DNA of 64,000 bases, from positions 10,806,001-10,870,000 of the forward strand of contig BSBN01000849.1 in assembly GCA_027924645.1 (NCBI GenBank). Direction: 5' to 3'. The translations under genes and the position numbers were made by a program. Positions 46,636-58,859 of this stretch are shown piece by piece. The stretch is from Cunninghamia lanceolata (Eukaryota; Streptophyta; Pinopsida; Cupressales; Cupressaceae). The notes below the pieces were generated by a model that was given only the letters and a program-made list of their open reading frames with translations, was not told where the DNA came from and searched no databases. Positions within the stretch are counted from its first letter, which is position 1, and every line of letters begins with the position of its first letter.

Positions 46636-48087
46636 TGTCATTAAATTTGTAACCCTAACCATTTTCATGTGTCTCCAAAGTTCTTGGAAAGAGTTCTTGA
46701 ACACACAAACACTTGAGAGATAAATTATTCATTAATTATTTCACTTGGACATGTTGTAGTTACATTCTATGTGGTGGGACACAATATGGGTGCCCACTTT
46801 GGAAGTGGAGCCCATGGAGACTTGGAGTTGACTTCTTCAAGTCCATGTTTACTTGGAGATACCTCCTAGGAGGTGGAACCCATTAGGGATGCCCACTTTG
46901 GAGGAGAATCCAATGTGGACTTGCAATTAGTTTTTTATTTGCATGAGTGGATAATGTTGCATATACTTTACATGAGACTTATGTGAGAGTTAACATTGAA
47001 GTTAGAGATGCATGATACTTGCATGTTGCTTGAATGATCTTGTATGAGCTTGCATGTACTTGCATGTTGTTGCATGTTTCTTGCATGGACTTGTATGTTG
47101 TTGCATGTCACTTGTATGAGCTTGCATGGACTTGCATGTTGTTGCACGCCACTTGTATGATCTTGCATGGACTTGCATGTTGTTGCATGTGAGTTGCATG
47201 TACTTGCATGTGCTTGCATATTGTTGCATTTTAGTTGCATGTACTTGCATGCTAGTTGCATGTACTTATATGGTGATGCATGTGTCTTGCATGTCATTCT
47301 AACTCAGGCTCAGCTTTGCATGACTCTTGTATGATGTTACAAGTTTTTACATGACTCTTGCATGATACAAACATGTTGTTACAGATCCATATTGGGGATG
47401 CCAAGTAATGCATGTTGCTTGCATGACATTGGTGTGAGTTGGAGCACTTCAGTTGACAGAGTTTGATTGGGACTTCTTGGGTGCCCATGTTGAGACTTTT
47501 AGTTCGACCTTGTTGTTGTCACTTAACACTTCTATTGAATGAGTCTGATTGGGACTTTTTGGGAACCCATGTTTGAGACTTTCACTTAAGTGGCAATTTC
47601 TACTATGCAACATTGGAATTCACAATATGGAGAGATTGGATTTTGCATGAGGAATATTCTCATATTATTGGATAAAATTCATTGTATTTTGAGATCCATG
47701 GCTTCTATATAATGATGCCTTTGGTTGGTAGAAATTATGTCAGGTTTTTGAAGTTGAAAGAGTAATGAAGTGCTGCCAAAATCTGGAGAGAATTTTAGTG
47801 TTAATGTAAACTTGATTACAAGAATTAATACAAGCATAAATATCTTTTTGGGTGTGGAGGTTTTTTGCCACAAAAGTTCCTCCACGTAAATTCTGTGTCA
47901 ACTTCCTTGATAAAATTCTTCATACCTTATTCATTAAATTGGGTAAACACTAATACATCTAAATTGGATAATATTGAAAGTAATTTTTAGATTTGCAAAA
48001 CCACACATGATTAATTTTTAGATTTAAAAACATTTAAAAGCAACATAGCTACAATTTTACCTTGTTTGCACTTGCTTTTTGTCAACA
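46636..48087 (+). repeat. Putative LTR of unknown family, 1.45 kb
   Basis: It starts TGTCATTAAATTTG and ends GTCAACA at 48087. Three bases on, TGGTATCGGAGCC (48090-48102) resembles a tRNA-Met primer site. The left edge is where the coiled-coil pseudogene stops. No second LTR or TSD was found, and LINE-2 begins just after, so the rest of the element is gone or was never there. Confidence 0.45.
47008..47305. repeat. TGCATG-rich degenerate tandem array
   Basis: Words such as CTTGCATGTA, GTTGCATG and CTTGCATGGA repeat at 10-14 base spacing, giving about 20 copies of TGCATG with gradual divergence, plus scattered copies to about 47430. It lies inside the putative LTR. TGCATG/CATGCA is the core of the plant RY element bound by B3-domain factors of the ABI3/FUS3/LEC2 group. 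Minus-strand ORFs (46968-47297, 47002-47250) are translations of the repeat, not genes. Confidence 0.85.
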
Positions 48088-48089
48088 TT

Positions 48090-48102
48090 TGGTATCGGAG
48101 CC
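48090..48102 (+). promoter_or_regulatory. Possible primer-binding site
   Basis: TGGTATCGGAGCC differs from the tRNA-iMet-type site TGGTATCAGAGCC at one base and follows the putative LTR end by two bases. Confidence 0.5.
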
Positions 48103-48189
48103 AATGGTTCTATTGAGAGAGAGATACCTTGATGCCAAAGATAGTCCAAGAAAATGTGGTAGGGGAAATACAGAGACCCCTTGATTCAT

Positions 48190-48790
48190 TGCAATCGCTG
48201 GTAAAGGTTTCAATTAAACCACTAGAGGCTCTTAGCTAGGAGGGGTTGTTGAGAGATTGCATTGATGTGGCTTTCATCAGAGAGCTAGTTAACAATAATT
48301 AGGGCTTGATCTTGAAGAGTTTTGTTCAGGTTGAGAACTTCGACCCAGAGGCAGAGGAGAGACCTAGTGAAGATAGCAACCGATGGGTTGGGAATGAGGT
48401 TTTATCAATAGATTCCTATAAGAATTCCTCCCCTATATTGGAGAAGGGGAAGGAGGAGACAGAAGTGGAGGTTGAAGAGGGAGAGATCTAGTTTGAGGAG
48501 TCTAATAAGGACAAGCAACCATCGAGGGGCATTGAGTCTGAATTCAAGGATGAAGAAGAAAAATTCTTTGATGTAGAAGAGGAAGACTTGAAGGAAGCAT
48601 TCTTTTCATCTGAAGATGAGGTGGGGGAAATGGAGGTTAGGAATGTATCCTAGAAAAAGATGAAAATGAAGAAACCCAACTTAGGGGAGAAGGGAAAAAG
48701 AGGAGGGAAATCAAAGAAGGCACAGTTGGAATTGGTAGGTAGTGCCAGAGGTCAAAGGAGGCTGAGATCGGGGAAGGGGTTCTCCCTTCA
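48190..48790 (+). pseudogene. LINE-2 ORF1 remnant, acidic
   Basis: Readable pieces LVKVSIKPLEAL, FVQVENFDPEAEERPSED, EKGKEETEVEVEEGEI (ending 48491) and FKDEEEKFFDVEEEDLKEAF are separated by stops (near 48234, 48300, 48489 and 48651). It ends in a Lys/Arg-rich tail. I see no DUF4283 or zinc knuckle, so only the charged C-terminal part of ORF1 seems to be present. Confidence 0.55.
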
Positions 48791-48796
48791 TGAGGA

Positions 48797-51700
48797 AAAA
48801 TTGTGCTCATTAATTGGAATGTTAGGGTCATAAATTTCCCTAACAAAATGCGTATGCTCAATCGCCAACTTGATTTGAGTAAACTAGATATGGCCTTATT
48901 GTAAGAAACAAAACTTTCAGATGTGGATTCTCAAGGGCTTATGAGAATATGGAAGCAATGGAGAGGGTTTTTTGTCCCTTCTAAAGGGGCTTTTGGGGGT
49001 TTAGGGGTAGTTTGGAATCCATATGGTTTGGAGGTGGAGGCTTTACAACAATTTGATCAATGGTAGATTTGTAAATGTAGGTCCCTAACAAATGCAGAAA
49101 GTTTCATCATTATAAATATCTATGGTCCTACCAAGACAAAGTAGAAAAGATTAGTCTAGTTTCAAATTTCAGCGACATTAAAGGAGTTGAGGGATGAGAA
49201 AGTTATTGTTGGGGGGGAATTCAATGCCACAAAGGATGGTAATGAGAAGAGGGGTGGTAACACCTATCAAAACCAGGTGCATAAAGACTTCCAAGACTTT
49301 ATTAATGATAATTTTTTGCAAGATATTATGCTGAAAATGGGATGTTCACTTGGAGAAACAGGCGTAAGGGATTCACCAACATAGTTGATTGTTTGGATCA
49401 ATTTTTGATTGGGGGAAACTGGGATCTGATTTTCAAGTCCATTCTTCCCTTCTTAGGTTCGAACGACTTTCCAGTGCAACTCAAGTTTGCCAAGGATAGG
49501 AGACTGGTGGCAAGTTCCTTTAAGTTCGAAAAGATATGGTTGAGGGATCCTAGCATTAGAGATAGAATAAAGAAATGGTGGTTTAAAGCGCTAAGGGAGC
49601 AAGGATCTAATCTTTTCAAGTTGTGGAAAAAGATAGTCTTTGTGAAGCTCAAACTTAGAGACTAGAATAAAACTCATTTTAAGGATATTTTTGGAGAGAG
49701 AGTGGTAGTGGAGAAAGAATTGGAAGCTCTCAATGAAAAAATCCTAAGGGAAGGAATGGATAAGGAGAGTTTTGACAAAGAAAAGGATTTGAAATAGTAC
49801 CATGAGGAGCTACTGGCCAGAGAGGAAATCTTCTGGCAGCATAAATCTTGGGAGACTTGGCTGAAGGCTAGGGATAGAAACACAGAGTTCTTCCACAATT
49901 TGACCTAGGTAAAGAGGAGCATAAATAGAATATCTTTGATAAAGGATAGTGAAGGTGTGGTGATTTCAAATCTTGAAGAGATTGGGAATGTGGCTTCAAG
50001 TTTCTTTAAGGAATTGTTAAACAAAGGAGATAATACCAATGAGGCCTTTGAAAGGGAAGTACTTGGCAGGATCTTATGTCTAATAGATCAAGGCCGGAAT
50101 GCAGAGTTAAATAAATCCTTCATAGAGGAGGAGTGTAGGAGGGCTACCTTTCAGTTGGCCCTAACAAGGCACCAGGCCCAGATGGTTTTCGAACCTTTTT
50201 CTTCTAGCATTTCTGGAATATCATTGGGAAAGATGTGGTTTTGGTAGTAGAGGAAGCTAGGAAGAATAAGATAATGTTGAAAGAAATAAATACAACTTTC
50301 ATTGCCCTAATTCTAAAAAGGAATATAGTGGAGACCATGGATTATTTAAGACCTATCTCCCTTTGCATCATAATATATAAAATCATCTCTAAAGCAATGG
50401 CCAATAGAATTAAGTTGCTTATCCTGCTTCTTATCTCTGAGGAGCAAAGTGGGTTTACCATGAGTAGATCAATCTCTGATGGAATCATCATTGCACATGA
50501 GGCTATTCATATGGTGAGAAGAAGTAGGGTAGAAAGGATGTTGGTAAAATTAGATATCAGGAAGGCGTATGACCAGGTCAATAGAGGCATTTTTTTAGTT
50601 GTTTTGGAAAAGTTTGCTCTATGTGAGGAATGCATTCAATGGATCAAAAGAGTTGCATTGACTCTCCTAGATTCTTGGTCCTAGTAAATGGGAGTCCAAG
50701 AGGATTCTTTGAATTAGGTAATGGCCTCAGGAAGGGGATCCTTTGTCACCCTCACTGTTTGTTATAATGGTAAAAGCTCTTGGGAGATTTATCAAGGAAG
50801 AAGCAAGGATGGGTAGGTGGAAAGGCATTTCAATTCCCTCGAATACAAAAGCATTCACACACCACCAATTTGCGGATAATACTTTGTTGTTTGGTGTTTC
50901 CAGTACAAGAGAGGTAAAAGTAATGAAGATGGCTATTGAATCTTTCTTCTCTATGTTAGGTCAGGGTGTCAACTAGAATAAGTTTGAGGTTTACTTCTTC
51001 AACACAACCCCTAGAAACCAAACGTTTTTAGCCAAGAAGTTGGTGTTGAGAATCAAAAGCGTTCTTGGGAAATGCTTGGGGACTCCATTGTTCCAAGGAG
51101 CAATTAGATCTAACCTATGGAACCAAATAGTGTCCAATTGTAATAATAGGATGGAATCCCGGAAGGGCAGGTGGCTATCAGCGGTAGGCTGGGTTTAGAT
51201 GATCAAATCAGTGGTTTCATCTATTCCCATATATTATATGCATTGTTTGAAAAGGCCTAAGAAGGTGGAGGAAAACTTGAACATAAGCATGAAGAATGAG
51301 TGGAGACTTGAGTGGCCAGAAATATCCCTTGATAGCTTGGGATAAAGTATGCAGATCTAAATAGATGGGGGGATTTGGGTTGAGGAATTGGTCTTGTTTC
51401 AATAAAAGCCTAGGAGCCAAGTTGGTCCCGAGTTTGAAATGGGCTAGGATTCTTCAAAGGAAGTATTTACATTCGGACAGTCTAGATAGGATCCTAACAA
51501 CCAAAAACCCCTTATAGGATCAACAATCTAGAACTTGATGATGGATTCTAGACCTTTAATCATCAATCACCTCTCTTGGGAGGTAAGGAATGGCAGCAAG
51601 GCCTTGTTATGGGAATATTCCTAGAATGGGCATAAAGCCCTTGATACCATTGAAGGGTTAGATGAAAGTAGATATTTGCTTACGATAGCCTGGGGTGATA

Positions 51701-53052
51701 AGGTGGAAAACTATGTGGTTCTGAATGAGCATAAAGACTTCAAATAGTGGAGATGGAAGGATTTTGGGGCAGTTGGGATCCTAGTGGTCCAAGTAGACCT
51801 ATTGAAACAAGAACTGGAAAAAGTTAAGTATTGTTGTTTTAGAGGGAGAGGATAGATTACTTTGGTGTGGCTCCAAATCAGGAGAGTATAGTGTGTTCAA
51901 ATTGGTTATATTGTTGAAGAGGCTGATAGACCTAAGGAGAACTGGTCCTCCCATCTCATCTGGGATAATCAGTGTCTCCCCAAGCCTGGGATGTTTTCTT
52001 GGGCAGTGTTACAAGGTAGAATCCTAATAGGTGAGAGATTGAAGAAATTCGGTCATTATGGGTTGTTTTGATGCAACTTGTGCAAGGAACATGAAGAGGA
52101 GGAAGATCATCTTCTCTAGGGCCATAGGTTCATGGGATAGTGTTGGATGAGACTAATAAATAAATTGAACTGTGAAAGTGCCTTCCCAAAGAGTTTGTTG
52201 GAGCTATTCAACTCTTGGCTAACTCCTTTCTGGAAGGTGATGTTCTCCTGTCTGTGGATCATCACCCTTTTATCCTGATTTGGGAAGTCTAGAAGGAACA
52301 AAATAGAAGGATCTTTCAAGGCAAAGAAATAGAAGTGGATCTCTTATGGAGAAAAATACAAGGTGTAGTCATATAGGTTGCAAACAATGTGACTAGGAAT
52401 CCAAAAACCAAGGGAAGATCCTTCATGGCATGGGACGACCTCATGAGGAAAAATTGGCAAGGGCTAGTTATTCCCCCCATTAATGGGGTTTCCCAGGATA
52501 ATCTGGAGGAGAGTCATGCCATGGCAAGATGGAAGGCACCAACAAAAGGATGGGATAAACTCAATTTTGATGGGACTTTGAGGGGGAACCTGATACAAGC
52601 CTCCATTGGATGTATAATTAGAAATGAGTCAGGGGTGCTGGTGGATGCCGCGTCAAGAAAGATTGGTTTCTTATCTAACAATGAAGCGGAGTTCACACTT
52701 TCATTCTGGGTCTTCAACTTTGGGGTTGTCCTCATGGATTAGGAGAATCCACATCGAAGGAGACTCTCAGATCACGGTAAGTGCTATTCAAAATGGCCAT
52801 ACCCTAAATTAGAAATTGAACAATTTATTGGTTGTGGGCTTGGAACTCTTGGCCAACTTTAGGGACTACAAGGTTAACCATGTCTTTAGAGAGGTGAATA
52901 AGGCAACTAATTTGCTATCAAATGTTGCATTTATACCTAGGGAGCTCCAAGTTATACACTTGGTGGAAGAGATGAGAAACCTAGCCCCCAACTTAGAAGC
53001 TCTTATTGTTGAAGAGGCGACGCTGCCTCGGGACGATGTGGCCAGGAGATAG
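48797..53052 (+). pseudogene. LINE-2 ORF2: endonuclease, RT, RNase H, broken
   Basis: No ATG remains; homology starts at KIVLINWNVR (48797). In the endonuclease the GDFN box reads GGEFNATKDG and the SDH box reads SNDFPV, so two catalytic positions are altered. RT (about 49936-50976) has LRPISLCIIIYKIISKAM, EEQSGFTMSRSI and KLDIRKAYDQV; the FADD box reads FADN (about 50872), losing the second Asp. A zinc-like region with LPKPGMFSWAVLQGR lies near 51970-52130. RNase H (52389-53052) has LNFDGTLRGN, NNEAEF and EGDSQITV, with one frameshift near 52740. There are more than ten stops in all. Confidence 0.88.
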
Positions 53053-53252
53053 AGTGAATGTGGTAGGTGAGGTGGCATCTTAGGCCTACGAAGGGGGTGA
53101 TGGAGATCAGATTGTTAGGATTGTGTCATTATCTGGGAAGGCTTGATTGTTTGTATGATTGTTGGGTTTATTCAACAGTCGAGAGAATTTATCTCTGTTT
53201 AATGTTGAAGTCCTTCGGATCGAGGTAAATCTAGTTTGGTACACGGGATCAT

Positions 53253-53929
53253 GTGAATCTAGTTGGCATTACTGACTGGGATGCTTTTATTGCAGATCAG
53301 AATGGAAAGTCCTCATTTCTTCTCATCCTTGGGCTGGGCTTGTTCTCGCTCTACGAATTTGAGAAGGATGGAATCTATTGTGCCTCTGCTAGATGGGAAA
53401 TGCCAGATGGCCTTTCTAGGGTGCATATCAATTAGAGGTTAATGAAGGTGTTCATAATTAAATATCCTATTGGTTTGAATGCCATTAGAGCAGTGTTGGA
53501 GAAGCCATTTCTGGAGGTGAAAATAAATATAGAGTGAACTCAGACTTAGTTGCTATGTTCATTGGAGTGCTCTTAGGGTCAGCAGAGTCAAAGGAATCGG
53601 TCTGGGCTCTTGCTATGACTTTAATCAAACCAGAATGGTATCAAAGGTTTTGGGCTATCTTAGACTTAGCCATTCCTGGCATTGGAATGAGGCATGATAA
53701 GGGGGTGTGGCCAGATGTTTTGCCATCATACTGTGGTCCTTGGATCCCTTCCATTATCCCTGTGGCAGGGGTTGACAAGGAAGCTGCTAAGACTATTGCA
53801 AAGGATGGAGTGGATCTTCTCAAGTAGTTGAATAGTGTGAAAGAACTGGGGAAGGAGGTTGAGATGGAAGTTCTTTCGTAGGGCTCGAAGCAAGACAAAT
53901 TTGAAGAGGAGGCAGTAGTGGATGGGTAG
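53253..53929 (+). pseudogene. Extra ORF 3' of LINE-2 RNase H, unknown
   Basis: Past RNase H two readable pieces appear: 53253-53435 (GITDWDAFIADQNGKSS, ASARWEMPDGLS) and 53534-53827 (SDLVAMFIGVLLGSAESKE, KPEWYQRFWAILDLAIPGIG), continuing past a TAG to 53929 with an acidic tail. The coding quality is higher than expected by chance. No known LINE domain fits. It lies before the 3' UTR and poly-A, so it probably belongs to the element. Confidence 0.5.
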
Positions 53930-54504
53930 GATGACCTGGAGTAAGGAGCAAGTTTCTGTTTAGTTTCAGTATAATATATATGTATGTAAATGTCGATAGT
54001 ATATACTTTTTGATAGCAGATGTATGAAGTTGATATCTTAAAATAAGTTTATACTTTCCATTATTTGGCCCTTAGGTATGAGCAGCCTTCAGTTATTTTG
54101 ATTTTTTACACTTTGTATGGGTTATGGTGCCCTTACACCATATTCAACCATAAAGAAATACTAGAATATCATATAAAGTACATGGATCTTTACAATAAAA
54201 CTTCTTACATTGATTCTTTATAAGGTCATGGTTGGTATGATGAAGACCAACCAAATCAATAGTTAGTGAAAACTCATAGAGGGATTCCCTAGTTTGGAGA
54301 AAAATGGGGCATGTTGTTTAGGCAACAACATACATAGGTGGTTTTATCTTTAGTATTTAACTTTTGTGAAAGATGCATTTTTTCCTCTATGCTACATGTT
54401 TCTTTATTCTTAGGATAGATTTTTTTTGGTTTGTTAAGTTGGGGATAGGGTACCCCATTTGTGGCCTACTAACTAAGTCTTGTTAATGTCCAAATTTATG
54501 AATT

Positions 54505-54515
54505 AAAAAAAAAAA
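54505..54515 (+). other. LINE-2 poly-A tail (A11)
   Basis: The A11 run follows a T-rich 3' UTR ending AATTTATGAATT. The flank CATATTTCCC starts at 54516. No matching TSD was recognised at the 5' end. Confidence 0.65.
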
Positions 54516-55400
54516 CATATTTCCCTATTTTCTTTTAGAAATATCTTATTGCAAGTTAAGAAGACTTACCATTTCTATCTAATACATACAACAAAATTAA
54601 TGAAAATTCAACACACAATTATAATATTCTAAGGGACATTAATTTATTTTCCTTTTCCCAACTAACAAAAAGTGCTATTAAGTTTTAATATCTCCATAAT
54701 TTTTTTTAAATAAAAAAATTCAAACTTCTAATAATAATATTTTTTAAATTCTGAGAAATATTTAATTGTAGATAATTAAGAATTATCATTTTTATCTAAC
54801 ATGTAAGATTCCAAGTTACACTATGGTGATAATAGTTTGAAGGATTATACTTCTATGTTACTTTTCCTTTCCATTTTTTCTCACTAACATAAAGTACCAT
54901 TGAATAGGGATGAAAAAGTAAATACTCACACTTTATGGAAATATATTTCAAAGTTTCTTTCTAGAAATATAATTGTAAGTAAAAAATACTAGTTTTTTAA
55001 TATTAAAATCTATTAAGATTTATTATTATAGAATAAAACTATAAACTTAGATAAAAAAACATTAAATGATTAATTGAAAATAATTTAAATATTGATTTGA
55101 TTTCAATTTCTATATTAATTTTAAAAGTATAAGATATATAAGCATCTCTAAACTAGACCCATCTTTTAGATAGATATATTCAAGATAAAAAAAAAATGAC
55201 TAATATTTTATTTACATAACAGTTACATTATTGTATTTTAAAGTTATTTTATTTTTGCTCATTTTTGACAATTTCTAAAGCTCCTTCATTATGACTTGGT
55301 TTGATAGTCTAGTCTATTTTTCTTGATATTATGTGTATTGATGGTTTTGTGATTTCCTTTGGTTTCTGGGGGTAGGGCAATTGTGGAAAGGAAGAGCATA
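54516..55400. other. Very AT-rich intergenic DNA
   Basis: It has long A/T runs and short direct repeats (AGAAATAT(C/T)T at 54537, 54757 and 54938). No gene or RNA was recognised. Confidence 0.6.
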
Positions 55401-55407
55401 ACCACTC

Positions 55408-55586
55408 GGTGCATTGTAAACGACTGGCTAGTCGACGAATGTACGGCTCAACGAAAATGGTTGAAAACAGCTCGACGAGATGTACAGCTGGACTAGTCAC
55501 AAGCACCTGATTCATTTTGGTTGGTAGTATTGGTCAATTGCAGGAATAGTCAATGTTACCATACAACCAGTTGTTTACAATACACT
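55408..55586. repeat. Inverted repeat, ~20-bp arms, 139-bp loop
   Basis: The arm GGTGCATTGTAAACGACTGG (55408-55427) and the arm CCAGTTGTTTACAATACACT (55567-55586) are reverse complements at 17 of 20 positions. The loop contains related words GTCGACGAATGTAC and CTCGACGAGATGTAC. It lies directly before LINE-3. It may be a small fold-back element. Confidence 0.65.
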
Positions 55587-55599
55587 GGCTATTTATGGT

Positions 55600-58257
55600 G
55601 GACGTTGTGGAAAAGCAGGAGAAACAACTAAAAGCTGAAATGGAAGAGATTCTGAAAAGAGAAGAAATCTTCTGGAGGCAAAGATCGAAGGAATTATGTT
55701 GAAAGAAGGTGACAAGAATACCTCTTTTTTTCATCTTTCAACCAAGGTACGAGAGGGCACTAATTATATCAAATCAATCAAGTTGGGAAATGGGCAGGTT
55801 TGCATTGAGCCAACATAAATTCTTTCTGTAGCCCAAGTCTTTTTTGGAGATCTCCTTTCCAGTTCAATTCCTGAAGGGGATATGGGTTAGAAGGTCTGTA
55901 AACTTATTCCCAAATTAGTAAAGGAAAACCACAATACGGATTTAATGAGAGAATTTTCCTTAGAGGAAGTTAAGGCAGCAATGTTTTCTATGGTGGGGGA
56001 GAAAGCTTCCAGGCCGGATGGATGGACAGGTATCTTTTTTCAGAAATGTTGGGACACAGTTGGTAGAGATGTCTTCTTGGCAGTAGAAGAATCGAGAAAA
56101 TATAAGAATGCGCTTAAGGAAATCAAGTCGACTTGCATAATGCTAATTCCAAAGTTAAGCCCTCCTTAAACTTTTGAAGATTTTAGGCCAATTTCACTAT
56201 GCAACTTTATCTACAAAATAATTTCAAAGGCCTTGGCGCTGCGCTTATCTTCTTTCATGATGGAGTTGATCTCCATTGAGCAGGGGGGCTTTGTTCCAGG
56301 AAAAGAAACCTTGGAGGGCACTATTTTAACACATGAAATTCTGCACTCTGTGGATAAAGATAAAAAGTCAGCTATGGTGGTCAAACTAGATATGTCCAAG
56401 GCATATGACAGAGTAGAATGGAGCTTCCTTCAAGATATCCTATTGCATATAGGGTTTTCCAAAGAAGTGGTAAAATGGATTGCTTCTTGCATTTCAGGTT
56501 TCTGAGTTTTAGTTCTAATAAATGGTAGGGAATCCAGGCCTTTCAAACCCTCATGAGGGCTGAGGCAAGGGGATCCTCTATCCCCTTATCTCTTCATCCT
56601 CATGATAGAGGCACTCACTTGGGTGATAAAGGAAGCGCAGCGAAGGTCTGAATGGAAAGGTATCAAGCTCAAAGGGATTCAAGAATCTTTCACTCATGCA
56701 CTCTTTGCAGACGACACAATTCTATTTGGTCATGCCTCGATTCAAGAAGCCAGAGCCATGATGAACACAATTAAATCCTATTACAGTGCTTCAGGACAAC
56801 TGGTGAACTTTAATAAGTCTGTGGTCTTCTTTCAAAATGTGCCGCTTCATCTTCAAAATGAGATCCACGACATCCTTAACCTTGATATTTAAGCATTACC
56901 AGGAAGCTATCTCAGTCTACCTCTGTTTAATGGCAGATATAGAAATAATCTATGGAGCAAAGTCCTAAGAAATATGAATGCAAAGCTATCTAACTGGAAA
57001 GGCCGTAGTCTATCTTTGGCAGGCCGTATAGTGATGATAAAAGTAGTTCTCTCCGCTGTGCCAGTCTACATGATGTTAGTTTTTCATATTCCAAAAGGTA
57101 TTATTGCTAAATTAGATGGGGCGTGTAGGAAATTTCTATGGCAAGGTTCTCTTGAAGAAAAGAAAATCCATCTATTGGCCTAGGATAAAGTTTGTAAGCC
57201 TAAAGAGGTAGGAGGGACTGGAATTCTTAACATTGAAATTCAAAATCAAGCACTTGGGGCCAAATTGGCATGGAACATGTATGCAAAACCTAATTCCATA
57301 TGGGTAAGACTAATGAAGGCTAAGTATCTTGACTCCCTCGATAATGAGCGAATCTTCACTGTGCAGAACCCTCCCAAAGGTTTAGCAATTTGGAACTTCT
57401 TAACAAGAAGTAGAGAAATCCTCCAGCCCAATCTGACATGGATAATTCATAATGGTGAAAAGGCAAATTTCTGGTGTGACTCTTGGGGAGGTGGGCCGTC
57501 TTTGGCATCAAGAAAAGAGCTCAAAGACGCAAGAATTTTTCTTCAAGCAAACTGGGGGCACAAAGTTAAAGATTATTGGCTAGTGACAAGGGTTGGAGTT
57601 TCAGTTTTGGTAGCCTGGAAGAGTTTTCGGGACTGCAATTTTCCAAGGATTCAAAAAGTGTTGCTTAGTCGTCTCCTGAGTAAGAAGTTGGTTATTGTTT
57701 CTAGCATGGAGGACGAGGTAGCCTGGACAGCTACAAAATCTGGCCTCTATTCAGTGAGAGAAGGTTATAGAGTTTACATGCAAAAAGTTACTTCAGAGTG
57801 GCCCTCAAAATTGTGTTGGAAAAATGCATTACTGCCTAAAGCAGGAGCATTCGCTTGGTGTGCTCTCCATAACAAAATCCTTATTGGCGACCGAATTAAA
57901 AGGCTAGGCCTTGGGTCTAACTTTCCCTATGTGCTATGTGGAAGTGAGGATGAATCTACGGATCATATTCTTCTCTTATGCCCCTTTACCAAAGAATGCT
58001 GGCTCTGGTTCTTTAGAAAGATAAATTGGATCAGCCCTATATCTAAATCCTTGGTTCTAATGTTCAAGAATTGGCCTCATCCATTTACAAATTCATCTTT
58101 AGCCTATCTATGGGATATAGACCCCTCGATGATCATCTGGCACTTATGGTGGGAAAGAAATCTTCATATTTTTAGGAAGGAAGCAAGATCGGTGTCCCAG
58201 GTTTGTGACAAACTAGAAGTAGCAATTTTTGATCAGCTAGGGACTCATCTCAGATGA
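55600..58257 (+). pseudogene. LINE-3 ORF2: RT and zinc region, broken
   Basis: The linker EKQLKAEMEEILKREEIFW is followed by LKEGDKNTSFFHLSTK. RT has PDGWTGIFFQKCW, FRPISLCNFIYKIISKAL, EQGGFVPGKETLEGT, KLDMSKAYDRVEW, GLRQGDPLSPYLFILM and an intact FADD (about 56707-56718). 57265-58257 is an unbroken 330-codon stretch with WLSFAGR-like RSLSLAGRIVMIK upstream of it, FFRKINW, and the zf-RVT signature (KAGAFAWCALHNKIL ... CGSEDESTDHILLLCPF). Stops near 55698, 55818, 56167, 56503, 56554, 56890 and 57181 mostly replace single residues, so few repeat events were involved. Confidence 0.9.
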
Positions 58258-58373
58258 ACAAACACTTCCAAGTTAGTATGGACCAAGTGGGATGTAGATA
58301 TCATCTCCTACTGGCCATCAGGTCCAGGCAGCATGTCAAGGGCCCCCAAGACCACCTCAAAAAGAGACCAGGT

Positions 58374-58853
58374 AAAATGGATTCCACCCTCCCCTCCTTT
58401 CTTCAAGTTAAATTTTGACGGTGCATGCTGAGGAAATCCGGGTCCATCTAGAACTGGGTGTGTTATTAGAAATGAATATGGTGTCATGATTGCAGCCAAG
58501 TCCACCAAACTACCCATAGGAACTAACAATGAGGCGGAAGCATGGGCGTTCATGGTTTACATCTGGTGATTGAGAAAGGTATAAAGAATGTGTGGATCAA
58601 GGGTGACTCCCTGATTGTGATTAATGCTGTCAAAGGAAGAGGATTAGAGAATTGGAAACTTAACTATATTCTTCAGCAGGCCGGCACCTTACTGAACATG
58701 TTAGATAATTATCTCATATCCCATACGTTGAGGGAAGGCAATAAGGTGGCAGATTTGCTAGCAAATATAGTTGTGGATAGTGAGCACTTTTGTTCTTTTT
58801 CCACCCGGGAATCAACTTCACTCAAACTCTTTGTCAAATATTTTGTCATCTAA
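58374..58853 (+). pseudogene. LINE-3 RNase H, frameshifted
   Basis: FKLNFDGAC, a stop, GNPGPSRTGCVIRNEYG and NNEAEAWAF lie in one frame up to about 58555. A one-base frameshift moves into 58542-58853, with WIKGDSLIVINAVKGR and HTLREGNKVADLLAN. The catalytic acids D (FDG), E (NEAEA), D (KGDS) and D (VADLLAN) are all visible, split over two frames. Confidence 0.85.
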
Positions 58854-58859
58854 GATGGA

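Larger units (their letters stand above)
48110..54515 (+). mobile_element. LINE-2: L1-type retrotransposon, decayed, with extra 3' ORF
   Basis: Order: acidic ORF1 remnant (about 48190-48790), ORF2 (48797-53052: endonuclease, RT, zinc region, RNase H), a further reading frame (53253-53929), 3' UTR and poly-A (54505-54515). The 5' end lies somewhere in 48103-48190. No TSD was found. Many TAG and TGA stops are present. It is more AT-rich than LINE-1 and belongs to a different subfamily. Confidence 0.85.

Noticed and set aside
46968..47297. 109-codon minus-strand ORF rich in Cys, Met, Gln and His
   Set aside because: Pure translation of the TGCATG-type array; period in the protein follows the DNA repeat.
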